Of a stretch of DNA of 64,000 bases, positions 14,601 through 26,670 are shown piece after piece. The notes beneath the pieces were generated by a model. That model was given only the letters and a program-made list of their open reading frames with translations. It did no database searches and was not told the origin of the DNA. Source of the DNA: Heterodera schachtii (taxonomy: Eukaryota; Nematoda; Chromadorea; Rhabditida; Heteroderidae); assembly GCA_023374025.1 (NCBI GenBank), contig SIJG01000012.1, forward strand, positions 1,088,492 through 1,152,491, in the 5' to 3' direction. Positions within the stretch are counted from its first letter, which is position 1. Every line of letters begins with the position of its first letter. Both the position numbers and the translations under genes were made by a program.

Positions 14601-16263
14601 AAGTCGGGGATCGGGGATTTGTCGGGGATTTCTGGCCAAATTTAAAAATTTTCTAAGAGCCACACCTTCGTTGGGCATATAAATTTTCATAAAATGTCGA
14701 AAAACAGTTATCAGAAAATGCTTTTGTGTGCATTTTATTTTACCAAACTGCAGTAAACAAAGAATGAAAAATGTATGAAATATAAGTTAGACCCGAATTG
14801 TTGGAAAATTTTTATTTAAATTTTAAAAAAATGTTTATCCATAATTTTTTCTTCCACAATGAGAGATAATTCAAAGCAACGGATTTAAAATTTAATTTTA
14901 AAATTGAAATCTAACCAAGTGGACAATTTGTTGATGCCACACATCTTGTGCCTTGTTGGACAGTGCCAGAAATGCACACGCATTGGTGATTTACCTAAGA
15001 AATATTTTTAAAAATAGACAAAATAAAATTTATTGGAAATTTTTACACAAGCAGAAAATGGAGCTGTACAGTCATAGTGACGAGAACAACGATCGCCAAC
15101 ACGAGAAGCTAATGAAAAAATAAATATAGTGGAAAATTTGAAAAATGGATAATTAAAAATAAAATATTTCATTGGAAATTCGAATAAAAATTTATAAAAA
15201 ATAGAAAAAAGCGAATTTTCATCTAAATAATATTATTCATCGTTATTTTACAAAATTATGAAATATTTAAATTGTGCTTAATATTATCTCTATGAAATAA
15301 TATTAAAATGAAAGTAAACTTTTTTCAAAATTTACTATTTTTATTTAAATTTAAATAAAATAATATAAAATTAAATTAAATCATTAATTAATGCTTAATA
15401 ATTACTTGACACGCATTCGCCGTTCACATTTTGTGTTGAGCCTCGCTGAACGCATTGGCAACGTCCCCCACGGCAAAACAACGGTTCTCGGCATTTTGAC
15501 GAGCATTCTTCGCCAATTTTGGCGGGCACTTAAGAATAATACAATTTTCATTAATTTGTTTAATTTTGATCAATTATTAAATTAATAATAATAAAATATT
15601 CATTATCACATATAAAAAATTTCTTAAAATTTATATTAGTAATAAAACAAAATTTCCCGGTACTTCCATATTTGCCATCCCCTGATTTTTTAAAATTTTT
15701 TCCAAGGACAGTTTTCGGCGCTTAGATGAATCTGCTTTTTTAAAAAGCTAACTTGTATTCTGCGTGAGTCACTTTACATGAAAACCTGATTTATTTAAAA
15801 AAAAAAATTTTCAAGGGAGTGGCAGAACTCGGAGTACCAATTTTTCATTTTTCAAATAATTAAAATAAATTAATAATAATATTTTTTTTTTGAATTTTAA
15901 TTTATTAAATTTTTTCTTTCCTCACATCTGGAACACCGCTGCTGTGACGAGCCCTTGTCCGGCCTGACCATCTGATAGTAGGGGTGGCATTGGCACATTT
16001 GTCGCAGACAAATGGACCCTTTCAACTCGCAGTCCGAGTCGCGGTCGCACGGTTCGCCCAGCATGGCTTTTCCTGGCGGATTTTTGAAATTTTAGATATG
16101 AAAAATTTTATTTAATTTTTTTTTTTTGAAAATCATAAGCACATTTGCTACCATTGCAGGGACTGAATTGGGCGGCGGTGCTCCGGGCATTGAATGCGAA
16201 AAATAAATGGAGAAAAATTAAACGCAGGTTTAGCCGATGGCTTTCTCGGCAATATGCCATCAT
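11693..16263 (-). CDS. Secreted EB-module cysteine-rich protein, 14 exons
   Basis: Exons (5' to 3'): 16152-16263, 15926-16072, 15406-15528, 15047-15108, 14916-14994, 14463-14569, 13637-13820, 13369-13523, 13225-13323, 12992-13037, 12741-12838, 12491-12559, 12258-12384, 11693-11796. All junctions keep frame and give 503 residues. It starts with a signal peptide (core LRLIFLHLFFAF). The body has repeated EB-type Cys modules: CDRDSDCELKGSICLRQMCQ, then GEECSSKC...CRGGRCQC, GDRCSRHYDC...NHQCVC, and near the end GSECKYHEQC...VKGQCQC and EQCPEHSGCYRGRCLCRC. A Pro/Ser-rich linker separates the N- and C-terminal module groups, and the tail is short and Gly/Ala-rich. EB modules are common in extracellular nematode proteins; the ligand is unknown. 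The exon 9 donor is non-consensus (GTCGAG) but restores the C-x5-C spacing. The initiator could be either of two adjacent ATGs. Confidence 0.88.
14166..14218 (+). other. tRNA-like sequence with A and B box, in an intron
   Basis: TGGCTCAGTTGG (14169-14180) and GGTTCGAATCC (14205-14215) match the RNA polymerase III A and B box consensus. A CGCT/AGCG stem closes a 7-base loop with TTT in the anticodon position. The acceptor and T stems do not pair properly, so this is more likely a tRNA relic or tRNA-derived SINE head than a working tRNA. It lies in intron 6 of the EB-module gene, on the opposite strand. Confidence 0.4.
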
Positions 16264-17265
16264 TGTGCAAAACAATGAAAAAATCTTTAATTTTTAAACA
16301 ACAATAACATTTAACCTTATAATTTAATAAATTTAAAAAATAATAATCAAATAGTGATATTATTTGTATAAAATTGAGAAAATTAAAAATTAATAAAACA
16401 GAGAATCAAATGAACTCTATCAGATATATACAATGAAAGAAATTATAGGAAATAAATGAATGTAGTGAAAATTAATTAAAAATCTAAGCAAAAATATTGA
16501 TGATTTCAGGAGTTCAACATTTTGGAAAACAAAGCTGAGACCTTGACCGGGATTCCATGTTGGACATGAATTTTCAAAACAAAAATCCAGGTCCATGAAA
16601 ATCCTAAGCTTTTCGAGGCATGGATCCAAGCCTGGAACTGGAAACTTGAAAAAAGAAGTACAATTAAAAAATTTTAAACCAAAAAAATATAATTTTATTA
16701 TTTATTTTGAAGGATGGATTGATTGTTTGCTGCTGGAGACAAATCCGCTGGATTGAGCTGGCGCTGATGGCGATGTTTATATGAATGCGCACCCCGTCAG
16801 TCGTCATCCCCCACCGTCCATTCCATCCCAAATCGATCGATGGATTTCGGCGATGGGCTTTTCAAATGCTAATGCTGATGATGATGCCCTCGGGGGAGCT
16901 GTGAATCATCCGTATCCATTTAATCACCACGAACTTCAATCTTCAATCAATTAACAAAAAATGCCGGAAGCAATTTACACAGCAAAAGCCAACAACAAAG
17001 GCACCGCCAATTAACGAGTTTTAATTTCATATCAATGAGTTTTCTAAAGTTATTATCCCACAGGCATTTTCGTTCCCCGACGAACGGGGCTAAATATAAT
17101 ATATTTTGTTTAAATTTGATAATTTGAAATAAATAATTATTAAAAAATGAACCACAAATTTATATACAAATGAAAAAGTAACAAGTAATATACCTAATAA
17201 TAAAATAAAAAACTACAAAATGCAAAAAAAGTCATAACAATAATACAGTAGGTTATATTCTCCAT
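16264..17265. other. Intergenic region upstream of EB-module gene
   Basis: Contains the presumed promoter of the EB-module gene and the 3' flank of the next minus-strand gene. A GC-richer patch at 16730-16960 holds no frame I can support. A diverged repeat at 16502-16640 is listed separately. Confidence 0.5.
16502..16640. repeat. Diverged half-copy of the 53-kb word-repeat element
   Basis: Shares ordered phrases with the intact element at 53025: GATTCCATGTTGGAC, then CAAAAATCCAGGTCCA, then GGCATGGATCCAAGCCTGGA. Termini and target duplication are not recognisable here, so this is an old decayed copy. Confidence 0.5.
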
Positions 17266-19750
17266 TTATAGTCCATAATGCTTTGATAGCATTATTAATT
17301 GTTCCTCCAATACCAATAATTTCTCACATTTTGTCTCCAATTTCAATGTTTTTGAGTCAGAAAATTCCACCAAAAATGCATCCAATTGGACTTCATCAAT
17401 AAATCCGTCTAACAAAGCCTGAAAATTTAATTATAGAACAAATACAAACATAATTTGCCGTATAATTTTCTTAAAATTTTTAGATTTAAAAAAACTTAAA
17501 AAAAATTTGTGTAGTTGAAAGGCTTTTTAGAAGGTCAGTGGAATATTAATTATATATGTATATAAATTTATTATTAGCCAATTTTTATTAAAAATAATCT
17601 TTTTTTTTGCAAAAAAATAGCCTATTAATAAATTTTTTATTTCTTCTATATTTTATTTTTATATAAGAAATTAAATTTTCAAAATTACTTTATAAAGCAC
17701 AATTAATTTTGGCGCATCCGCGCCAAAAACGATAAAAGCGCGCATAATTGGCGCAATTAACGGAAACTCAGGTCCATATTTGGCGATCAGAAATTTTTTT
17801 TGCTCAAGTTCAGCCCATTTTTCCTTATCGCCCGGTTCCATCTGATCGTTGACAATTCGTCGCTCCAAAAACTCAAAAAATGCACAAAAACTTTCATCAT
17901 TTTTATCTTCATCAAGGTTTTCCAACGGTTGACCAATTAATTGGGTTAATTGGGCATTTAATTGCTGGTCAAATTGATTGGATATTAATTGGCACTCCGT
18001 TGGATTAAGCGCATCAATTTCGGGCTCAATGTTAGCGGAAAAATGAAACTCATTTTTGGCTTCATCAAAAATTGGATTTTCACGAAAAAGCAGGTGGCCA
18101 AACACAAGGCCGATGAAGCGAAGCTGTTCACCGGCAATCTCTGGTGATAGCTTGAATTTAAAATTAAAATTCTGGTATTTAATTATATATAATTTAATGG
18201 AGTTTCATTTAAGGGTTTTAATATAAAAATTATTAATATTTAAATAAATAACTTTATGTTTATTATAATATTTAAATTGTTGAATAAATTAATAAAAGTG
18301 AGAATCCAAATAATTTTTTTTTATAAGAAATGATTAAAATTAAAAAAAGGAAAACTTATTATTGTTTTTTGTTAAAAAATAAACCCTTATTATATAGAGC
18401 CTATTTTACAATAAAAATAGAAATATAGAAATTTGTTAAAAACACCGACGCATTCACAAATGGAAATTCTTTAATAATCAAAATAATTAAATTTGAATCA
18501 AAAATTGAAAATAATTTAATTAAATAAATATAATTTGTTCTAACCGTTGTTGCGACACAACGATTTGTTGAAATAATCCCTGCTCTCAATGCGAATACAA
18601 TTCTTAGAATTTGTTCAGTTTCATTCTGGCATTTTTTAAACTGTTCTACTGTTTTTAAGGCATTGCGAAGTGCAAAAATTTGAAAAACATTGTCAGGCTT
18701 AAACAAAAAATGAAATTAAAGTTTATATAATTAATTCACAATTTTTTATGGGATTTTCTTCCCCGAATTTCGACATTTATTCCACTGACAGTCGGATATT
18801 ATATAGCCCTTGCAAAAAATTTCCAACTCTGCAAATTTATTTAATCGTAAAAATTCATTTTTTACAAAAGTAACAGGTGAAAGATTTTTGTAATAATTAA
18901 CAAAAATAAAAAATTTGGTAAAAAATAGTGTTAAATAATTTAGTTGTTTTTTATAATTTATTTGAAAATAAAAAAGATTTTTTATGATTTTGTATTTTTA
19001 ATATAAACATTAAGTTATCAAATGGCACTTTATTTTTGACTATTATTATTATTATATTTGTATCCAAAAAAGAATGGAATTGCTTGGAATTACAAATATA
19101 AATAATTCACATAAAATAATAATAATTTAAAGAAAATTAAACTAACAAAAATATATATTAAAAAATTTTTATTTTCCAAAATATAATTTAAAAATATTTA
19201 AATAAGTATTTTATTTTCTTCTTACCACTTTTGTTTGACATTTGCCATGTATTGTGAGCCCAATTTTTGTGTGCATGAGTTCGTATTTTTGCGATTTTCC
19301 AACATAATTTTCAATTGATTTGCATAATTGAAACGACTTGGCATTCCTTGGGCAGGGATTTTGTCTATTGGCTTTCCATTTGCCATAATTGGGCGCAAAT
19401 TTTTCGATTTTTTGGATAATTTAAAATTGCCTAAAAATTAAGTGCCATTTAAAAAAAGCCAAAAATTAATTTACAAAATTTTGAGCTTTGTTTCATTCGT
19501 TGAAGCTGTTGTACAAGCTTTGGATGAAGCCCAACATTTTCACTTTTTTCTTAATTCTCGTGAATTTTTATTTTTATTTGTTTATTTTTATAATTTTATT
19601 CAAAAAAATAATAATAATTTTTATTATACCCGGTGAAAAAGGAATTCGAATAATTTTGTTTTTGATTCCTCCTTTAAATGATGAAGGTGAATGTTGCATT
19701 CCGCCACAAAAAATTGGAAAAATAAGAAACAAAAATATAAATTCAAACAT
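17266..19750 (-). CDS. Secreted orphan protein, seven exons
   Basis: Exons: 19630-19750, 19475-19549, 19229-19430, 18786-18828, 18545-18697, 17689-18150, 17266-17418. These join in frame to 402 residues. The start is fixed by a strong signal peptide (MFEFIFLFLIFPIFCGG). A basic region follows (LSKKSKNLRPIMANG), then Leu-rich, probably helical segments (VFQIFALRNALKTVEQFKKC, KWAELEQKKFLIAKYG, LETKCEKLLVLEEQLIML). I do not recognise a domain. The least certain points are the exon 3 donor (GTGGTAAG; using the GTAAG two bases further on would create a stop) and the 43-bp exon 4. A large acidic stretch (residues about 230-270) is Asp/Glu-rich. Role unknown. Confidence 0.72.
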
Positions 19751-21244
19751 TTTTAATTTGAAATTCCTAAAAAAAAAATTTTTCAAAATAATTTTACGTT
19801 TTTTTATTATTATTTGGCTACAAATTAATAAATGACAAATATAAAATAAAATAAAAGACATTCTTTTTCCAATAAAAATCGACTTCCTCATCCACTGATG
19901 CTTTATCTCATGCTCATTACACTTTTCACGTGAAATAATTAAGGGGAAAAAAAGATTCGACTTTTATTTTTTTGAGACAGACATTTTTTAAGTTGTGTCA
20001 AATTTAAATTATAATGAAAGTAGCCAAAAAAGAGATATTTGAAAAAGCGAAACATGAAAGTGCCAAAAAAGTTAAAAGAGTGAAAATTTATTTAGTTAAA
20101 TTAAAAATTTATAATAGGCATGCCAAAATTCAAATTTAATTTTTTTTTTAAATTGCTGAGATCAATCGGAGGCATTGCCACGAAAGTTTTTTAAATTTTT
20201 TCCAATTTAAAAAAATAAAAATTTTCTAAAAATGGCCATTTTTATTTTTTGTAATTCAATTATTTCTATTCTTTCATTTTCTGTTTAAAATTAAAATTTC
20301 AAGAGAAGGGTTGGCTTAGGCGAACTTGATGCTCTCAAGAGCTTTTAAACAAAATTCTTGTGTTTTTTGAGAAAATTTTAAATGAGAGATCCAAAAATAA
20401 GTGGATTAAATGGAAAATTCAGTCAAAAAATAGATAAATCAAATAATACTAAGTAAATAAAATTAAATCTTTTTCATTATTTTTATTTTAAAACAAAATA
20501 ATTGTAATTTTTTGCTTCTAATTTTACAAATACTACATAAATGAATAAAAAAAAGAAGAAAAAATGATATTTTTTTCAATATATTGACGAAAAATACGAA
20601 ATTAAAATAAATACGAAACACGAAACCCCATAAAAACATACTGAAAAATTCTAAAATTAATTGAATCATTCTCAAAATTTAATGATTTAATCAGTCAAAA
20701 AAAAAATGCTTAAAATCAAATTATTTTTAAATTTTCTTTTTTTTTATCTAATTCTGAAATTTAGAAAAATATTTTTTTTTATTTGTGAAAGTTCTCCAAA
20801 ATTCCTTAATTAAGGTGTAACCTGCTTATTTTAACAGATTTTGTCCTTTAAATTTAGCAAATCTTGCAATTTTGAGCAAATTTTTTAAATAAAATTTAGG
20901 AATTTTTGGGTCATGCGGTGCCAACAGGCGCAGCCGGGAATTTTCGAAAATTTGTTACAATTTTTTTAAACAATTTTGCCCCTAAAAGGAAAAAAAAATT
21001 TAGATTTTTCGGCTATAATTTTAAAAAAAAATTATTCGTTTTTTATTTTTAATGGTTGGGAAATCCTCGTAAAAATTTAAAAAGAATATTGTTTTTACTG
21101 ACTTTAATAAATATTTAAAAAAATATATTTTTTTAAAATTTTTTTGAAATTTTTAAACACAATTTAACAACTAAATTCAATAATGTTTGTAAAAGATTAT
21201 CAACAATATTAAATCATTAATTGTTAAAAATTGTCCACTCTAAA
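19751..21244. other. Intergenic region, very AT-rich
   Basis: Upstream of the secreted orphan gene and downstream of the Cys-rich gene ending at 21245. Only long A/T runs and short non-coding frames are visible; nothing supported. Confidence 0.55.
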
Positions 21245-22873
21245 TTATTCTTCCGGAATGACCGTTACTTTGACCTTGTCACAGTAACTTTGAAGACCGT
21301 TGCCATAGCTAAAATAATGAATTAATTACAAAAATTAATTAATTAATTACAAAAATTATATAACAAAAGAAAATATTAATTTATATAAAAATTCATATAT
21401 TTTCGAGCCCTATTTTTAAAATCTTACAGTAAATTACGTTTTGCTACTGTATATAGAATAAAAAATAATTTACCCGGGCACATTTTTTGCCATGCATTCA
21501 CACCGATTGTGTTGCACCTTGACAACATCAAACTCCTTGTAGCATTGCTTCACCACTTTCTGCACCTCTTTTTCGGAAGCTTTTAACACGCAGCTAAAAT
21601 TAATTAGTTAATTGATTCATTAATTAATTAATTGAAAATACTAAAAATTAATTTGGCATTAATTACTTATATTTCTTAAAACAGTTCATCTCAGCCACTT
21701 TCTCAAAGGCACATTGCTTGGCCGATTCATGCCAATTTTGCTTCCAATTGGACAAGTGGGTGTTTTGCAAGACCTATATTTAATGATGGCATTAAAAATA
21801 AATAATAATAATAATAACACATTAAAACAATTTTAAATGAATTTAAATGATTTATGCCTTTTTTAAAAATTCACTGTTTTTGAATTCAAACAAATAAAAG
21901 TAGTTAAATTAGGCTCACCATAGAGATGGTTCATCCGTTTGTCGACATTTTCGCCCATAATTTTTGAGTAAGTTGTCAGAAAATCGCCCGATTGAACATT
22001 TATGTCCGATTTTGTGGCCAAACAACTCAATTTTTTTTTTACAAAATTCATAAATTAATTTTTTTTTAAATTTTTTTATAAAATAATTTATAAATGAATT
22101 TCTTTTAATTTTTTACAAAATTTACCTCGATTCCTTCAATAGGTTTTCATCAACACATGACAACCAATCTTTGACATAAGCACTGAATTTGTCGAAGCAA
22201 GGCTTTGTCTTGCTTAGATCCGCAAGCTTAAAAAAATTATTAATTTTATTTTACTTTTTTAAAATATTATTTTACCTATTTCCAAAAGAAAAAAAATAGT
22301 TTTGTTTAGCAGTTTTCATTAATAAATTTTGTGAAAATATAATGAGCAATTTGAGCGTTTTTGTGGTCAATCAATTACGTCCATTCTTCATGAATTTTTT
22401 TTTTTTTGGTTTCTGGAAGTGTAGTTGTAGGAATTAGAGACCGGACAAATGGGATCGGAGGGATCCCGATGAAATCCCGATCCCGATCACGTCCGGTCTC
22501 TAGCATGAATTCACTCATTATCTCATGGTACCGAATGATTTATTATTAATTATTCATTAATTATTTTAATTGAATAAATCACTCATAAAATATAAATACA
22601 ATAATAATTTCTCACATTTTTTGTCAGAGCATTGCCCAATTTTCCTGTTTCTTGTTCAAAGCATTGTGCTGTTTGGCTTTTTATCTCTTCAAAGCATTCC
22701 GTCTGCTCAGCGCAACTGCACTAAATTTAAAATAAAATTGAATTTAAAATTAAATTTAATTAATTAAAAAATAATTACAAATTAACCTGGCGATATCCAT
22801 TTTCATATCCTTCATTTTCTGTTGGTACAACAGAAATGATAATTGCGAGAAATAATAAATTTTTAGCAAACAT
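21245..22873 (-). CDS. Secreted cysteine-rich protein, seven exons
   Basis: Exons: 22787-22873 (signal peptide MFAKNLLFLAIIISVVPTE), 22616-22720, 22126-22226, 21919-22025 (or ending at 21947), 21667-21773, 21474-21593, 21245-21308. The mature protein has about eleven Cys with spacing such as CSCAEQTECFEEIKSQTAQC and CVLKASEKEV...CYKEF...HNRCEC. I do not recognise the family; the pattern is typical of nematode secreted Cys-rich orphans. Exons 1-4 agree in phase, as do exons 5-7. However, the consensus donor of exon 4 (GTGAGC at 21918) leaves a one-base phase conflict with exon 5. A weaker donor (GTCGAC at 21946) restores frame and gives 220 residues. Either that donor is used or the gene is broken. 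A truncated duplicate lies at 24034-24444. Confidence 0.7.
22435..22502. mobile_element. 68-bp foldback MITE, TAGAGACCGG termini
   Basis: The ends TAGAGACCGGAC and GTCCGGTCTCTA are perfect inverted repeats; the middle is made of GGGATC/CCCGAT words. Flanks GTAGGAAT and GCATGAAT match at six of eight positions, suggesting a decayed 8-bp target duplication. It lies in intron 2 of the Cys-rich secreted gene. Confidence 0.7.
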
Positions 22874-24033
22874 TTTTTTAATTCGAAAATTGACAATATT
22901 AATGGACATGAAATGGTATTAAATCCCCATTTTGAAATGCTTTTATTTTAATTAGTTTTAATAAATAAAAATTAAAATTAAAAATATTTATTTTGTTTTT
23001 ACATTTAAATGAATAAACATTTTCCATTGTACCTTTTTAATGACAAATTTAAACTTTTGATTATTCGAAAATTATAAAAAAAGGTAGGAACTGGCATGCA
23101 TTTATTCACACATAAATGAAGTTCATTAAAAATTTTAAACAATTAAATAGGGAAAATGATTTTAATTACATATTTACTCAAAAAATAAAAATAAAATAAA
23201 TTACAGATTACATAAAGTGGCATGATTTTTGATTAATTTTTATGACATATTTCCAGTTATTATATGTACCGCATTTAATGTTATTCATTCAGCCATTTTC
23301 TCGAACAAAAAAAATTAATTGGAAGTCAGGTGAAAAGATTATAAGACGCAAATTTTTTTGCATTTTTAATTCCAATTAATTATAAATTTTTTTTAAATGA
23401 TTGGGCATTAAAATGAATTCAAATAAATTGTTCTTTCACTTTTCTCAAAATGATTAAAGAAATGAATAAAAATTGATGGATATTTGTTGATTTGAAATAT
23501 ATTAATAATATAATTTATTTATATATATATAAATGAAAAAACAAATATTTTTTAAACTAAATTTAGGTTATTTCATTACAAAATTTTGATTTAAAATTTC
23601 CTTATATATAAAGGTATGGGAAAAGAATGACAATTATAACATAAACTCAAATTCTAATTAATTTTAAAAAGAAAACTTCATTTTTAAGAATAATAATATT
23701 AAATTTAAACTCTGTATATTATGAATTTTCTTTTAATTTTTCAGAACAAAATTTGTTTCATTACCTTAACCAACAATTTAATGATTTTAAAGACCAAAAT
23801 TGAAAATATATTTAAAATTTGAAAAAAGCAAGTGATTAAAATCTGAAATACAGTATGGGCGTAAAATATTTGATCATAATTTTCAATCCATTTGTCCGCA
23901 TTTGCTTCTGTTGCGGTAAAACCAACAAGCCAAAAATCAAAAAAAAAATGTTTTCAATTATTCACGATTATTTCTTAAAAAATTTTCTATTAACAAAATC
24001 AACCCTTAATTGTTGAAAACTGTTCACTCTAAA
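22874..24033. other. Intergenic region, left copy of a segmental duplication
   Basis: About 22985-23935 is repeated, with divergence, at about 24475-25455. Shared landmarks in order are CATTTAAATGAATAAAC-like, CACATAAATGAA, CATAAAGTGGC, a GTACYG motif and ACCAAAATTGAA. The end of this copy at 23870-23935 is a scrap of a family B last exon. Confidence 0.6.
23870..23935 (-). pseudogene. Family B last-exon fragment
   Basis: Read on the minus strand, TTTTACCGCAACAGAAGCAA followed by TGCGGACAAATG aligns with the C-terminal coding end of the BACK-MATH genes (FTVTEAKTDKC). It continues into the shared 3' flank with the phrase ATACTGTATTTC. No other part of the gene is present. Confidence 0.7.
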
Positions 24034-24444
24034 TTATTCTTCCGGAATGACCGCTAATTTGACCTTGTAACAGTAACGGTTAAGACCGTCGCCGAACCTA
24101 AAAAATAATTAATTACAAAAATTATTAATTAATACAAAAATTATAAATAAATTAAATTTTAAATAATTGGTATATGCTAAACAATGAATCTGAAATTTGC
24201 TCGACCTCAATGATAAATTTATGTAATTGCAAAATTTTATTCTTTTTTAAAAATTTCAATTAAAATTATGAAATTTCTAGAAATTTATAATTTAAATTTG
24301 CGATCCTTTTTCAAAATTATACTGTAAAAGTTACAATTCTCCTACTGTCCTATATAAAAAATAATAATTACCCGGGCACATTTTTTGCCATGCATTCACA
24401 CCGATTGTGTTGCACCTTGACAACATCAAACTCCTTGTAGCATT
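24034..24444 (-). pseudogene. Truncated duplicate of the Cys-rich secreted gene
   Basis: Keeps only the last exon (24034-24097, reading GDGLNRYCYKVKLAVIPEE) and the 3' part of the exon before it (24372-24444, KEFDVVKVQHNRCECMAKN). The latter is nearly identical to the parent at 21474-21546. The match stops abruptly at 24444, where the sequence jumps to DNA that lies upstream of the parent gene, so the middle of the gene was deleted during or after duplication. Confidence 0.85.
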
Positions 24445-25362
24445 ACCCCAAAAAACCGGAATTTAAAAAAATTGCTTTTCGCATTTAAATAAACAAACAA
24501 TTTCTATTATACTTTTCATAGATAAATTTAAACAAATTATTTTTATTCGTAAAATTTATGGCATTTATTCTCACATAAATGAATCCCATTAATTTAAAAA
24601 AAAAATTTTAATGATTTTTTCTTTTGAAAATGAATTTTTATTATAAATTATATTTCATAAAAAATAAACAATTAAAAGCAACTTTTAAAATAAATTACAC
24701 TTACATAAAGTGGCCTGATTTTGTAATTAATTATAATGAAATATTTTCCAGTTATTTTATGTACTGATGATGTTCGCCATTTAATGTTGTTCATTCAATC
24801 ATTTTTCTCAAGAAAAAATATAGTTGAAAGTCAGATGAAAAAGTTATAAAATGAAATTTTTTGCATTTTTTTTTGTTCTAATTAATTATTATTTTTTAAA
24901 TGATGCGCATTAAAATGATCAAAAAATTCTTGTTTTACTTTGTTCAAAATGATTAAAACAATGAAGAAAAAAGAAAATAATGGTATTTTATTGGTAGTTG
25001 TTGTTGAATGATTTTAAATATATTAATAATATAATAATGAATGAATGATAATAAACATTTTTTAAATAAATTTTTATTATTTTATTACGAAAATTCTATT
25101 TAAAATTTACTTATAAATAAAAAAACACGGGAAAAGAAGAGAAAATTATAATATAAATCAAAATTCTAATTAATTTGTAAATAAAATAAAACTAAATTTT
25201 TAAAATTAATATCTAATTTAACTTAATATTATGAATTTTAAATAGTTTTTTCAGTGCAATATTTATTTAATTACCTTAGCCATCATTTAATTGATTTTTC
25301 AGACCAAAGCTAAATGAGATTTAATAATTGAAAAAAAAACAATTACAATTTGGAAATACAGT

Positions 25363-25450
25363 AACTCACTTTATCCTCATTTTGTTCTATGTTACAACAA
25401 TTCCTTAATTTTGCAATAATTTGTATTACATATAATTTGGTGGAAAAGTT
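25363..25450 (-). pseudogene. Family B last-exon fragment, second copy
   Basis: The minus strand reads AAATTAAGGAATTGTTG, the acceptor and first codons of the family B last exon, then GAGGATAAAGTGA (KEDKV). It jumps directly to the 3' flank phrase ACTGTATTTCC. An internally deleted relic. Confidence 0.65.
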
Positions 25451-26082
25451 CTATTATTTTTTTAGTATACAGCAGTTTAGATGAATTATGAAAAAATATA
25501 AAAAAAAATATTCAACCGATACATACTAATTAATGGAACGGAAAAACAAATTGGTCTGAAATCTCGACCCGCGGTCTCGGTGTTGACTTTCGGGGGTTCG
25601 AATCTTCATCAAGAATTTCGGAAAATTTCGACCTATTTAAAACAGCACTAATACGCATCAATCTAGCGCATTATTGTGCTTGTAACTTAAGCAATCCAAG
25701 CAAGTTATCTACTCGAGAGTCAAAATTTCCAAGATGCGAGAACCGAGTACGAGAATTGACTCCGAGAAGAGCCGATAATCGAGCCCAACAAAAAACGTAA
25801 AGTCTCTGGATATGGAAGACCAAAATTTTCGCGCAGCACTACAATTTACCAATAGATTTTTTTTACCAATATTTACTAAATTTATTTTTGATAAATTCGT
25901 AATAAATTTCCATTTTTAAACATCCATAAAAATCGTTCATTGTTTTGAACACCATAATTTTTGGTGTTAGTTTTATGAATATTAATGAGTTTTTTATGCC
26001 AATTTCCGATCAGCTCTGGAAATTTTGTTCACCATTTATTTAGTGAAAGCTGTGGACGGACAAAAAATGATTCACCTTCATC

Positions 26083-26215
26083 ATTATTATCAGCAGCAGC
26101 AAATCGCTTCAGAAATGAAATCAGAAAATTTCCAATATCAAATTCAATCATTTAGTGGACAAATTGTTGTGGGCTATTAGCGGATGGGTAAAATGAATAG
26201 CTGGGCATTTAAATT
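26083..26215. promoter_or_regulatory. Conserved block upstream of A1
   Basis: Contains a run of ATC/CAG triplets, GATCGCTTC-like and ATTTAGTGG, then TATTAGCGGATGGG. The same ordered phrases occur 95-550 bp upstream of every complete family A gene (A2, A3, A4, A5) while the DNA around them diverges. It could hold promoter elements or simply be a slowly decaying part of the duplicated unit; no core promoter motif is evident. Confidence 0.35.
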
Positions 26216-26670
26216 TTTATAAATAAAATTTTTACATAAAAATTTGTCATCACTTTTCTTTAAAAAAGCCATATCAAATATTTTGGTATTATAGTTATTT
26301 ATTTAAAATAAAGAATTTAAAATAAAATTAATTTTTTTGAAAAGGTCATAGCAAGACAAAAAAAAAATTTGATTTTGGCAATTTTTACCGGAAAATTGCA
26401 ATGCCAGCAAAATTTACAAAAAAGACCGAACATCTAAATTTCACCCGCTACCTATTTCTATACTTGGATTTTGTCTTCTTAATTTATATTTTTCGAGTTT
26501 TTAATTAGGGTTGGTTAAGCCACAACACTCGGTGAGAAAAATTCGGGGGTAGGGCAGGAAATTCCATGAAAAAATGTCTGGGATGAGGGATGAAGTTTTC
26601 AAAATAATTATTTTTCAGTACCAAATTTTTAATTTACCTAATCCCAGTGCCCTCGTTCCTCTTCCTAACA

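Larger units (their letters stand above)
24445..26670. other. Intergenic region with duplication and repeat words
   Basis: 24475-25455 is the right copy of the segmental duplication. 25555-25800 is rich in TCTCG/CGAGA words like those at 34175 and 48148. The A1 upstream block at 26083 is listed separately. No coding region is supported. Confidence 0.5.

Noticed and set aside
18735..18845. Cys-rich reading (EIFCKGYIISDCQWNKC) in the secreted orphan gene
   Set aside because: No donor or acceptor combination joins this frame to its neighbours; the alternative frame ending at a GTGGAA donor keeps phase on both sides.
25570..25625. tRNA-like box B (GGTTCGAATCT)
   Set aside because: No acceptable A box at the required spacing and no cloverleaf.
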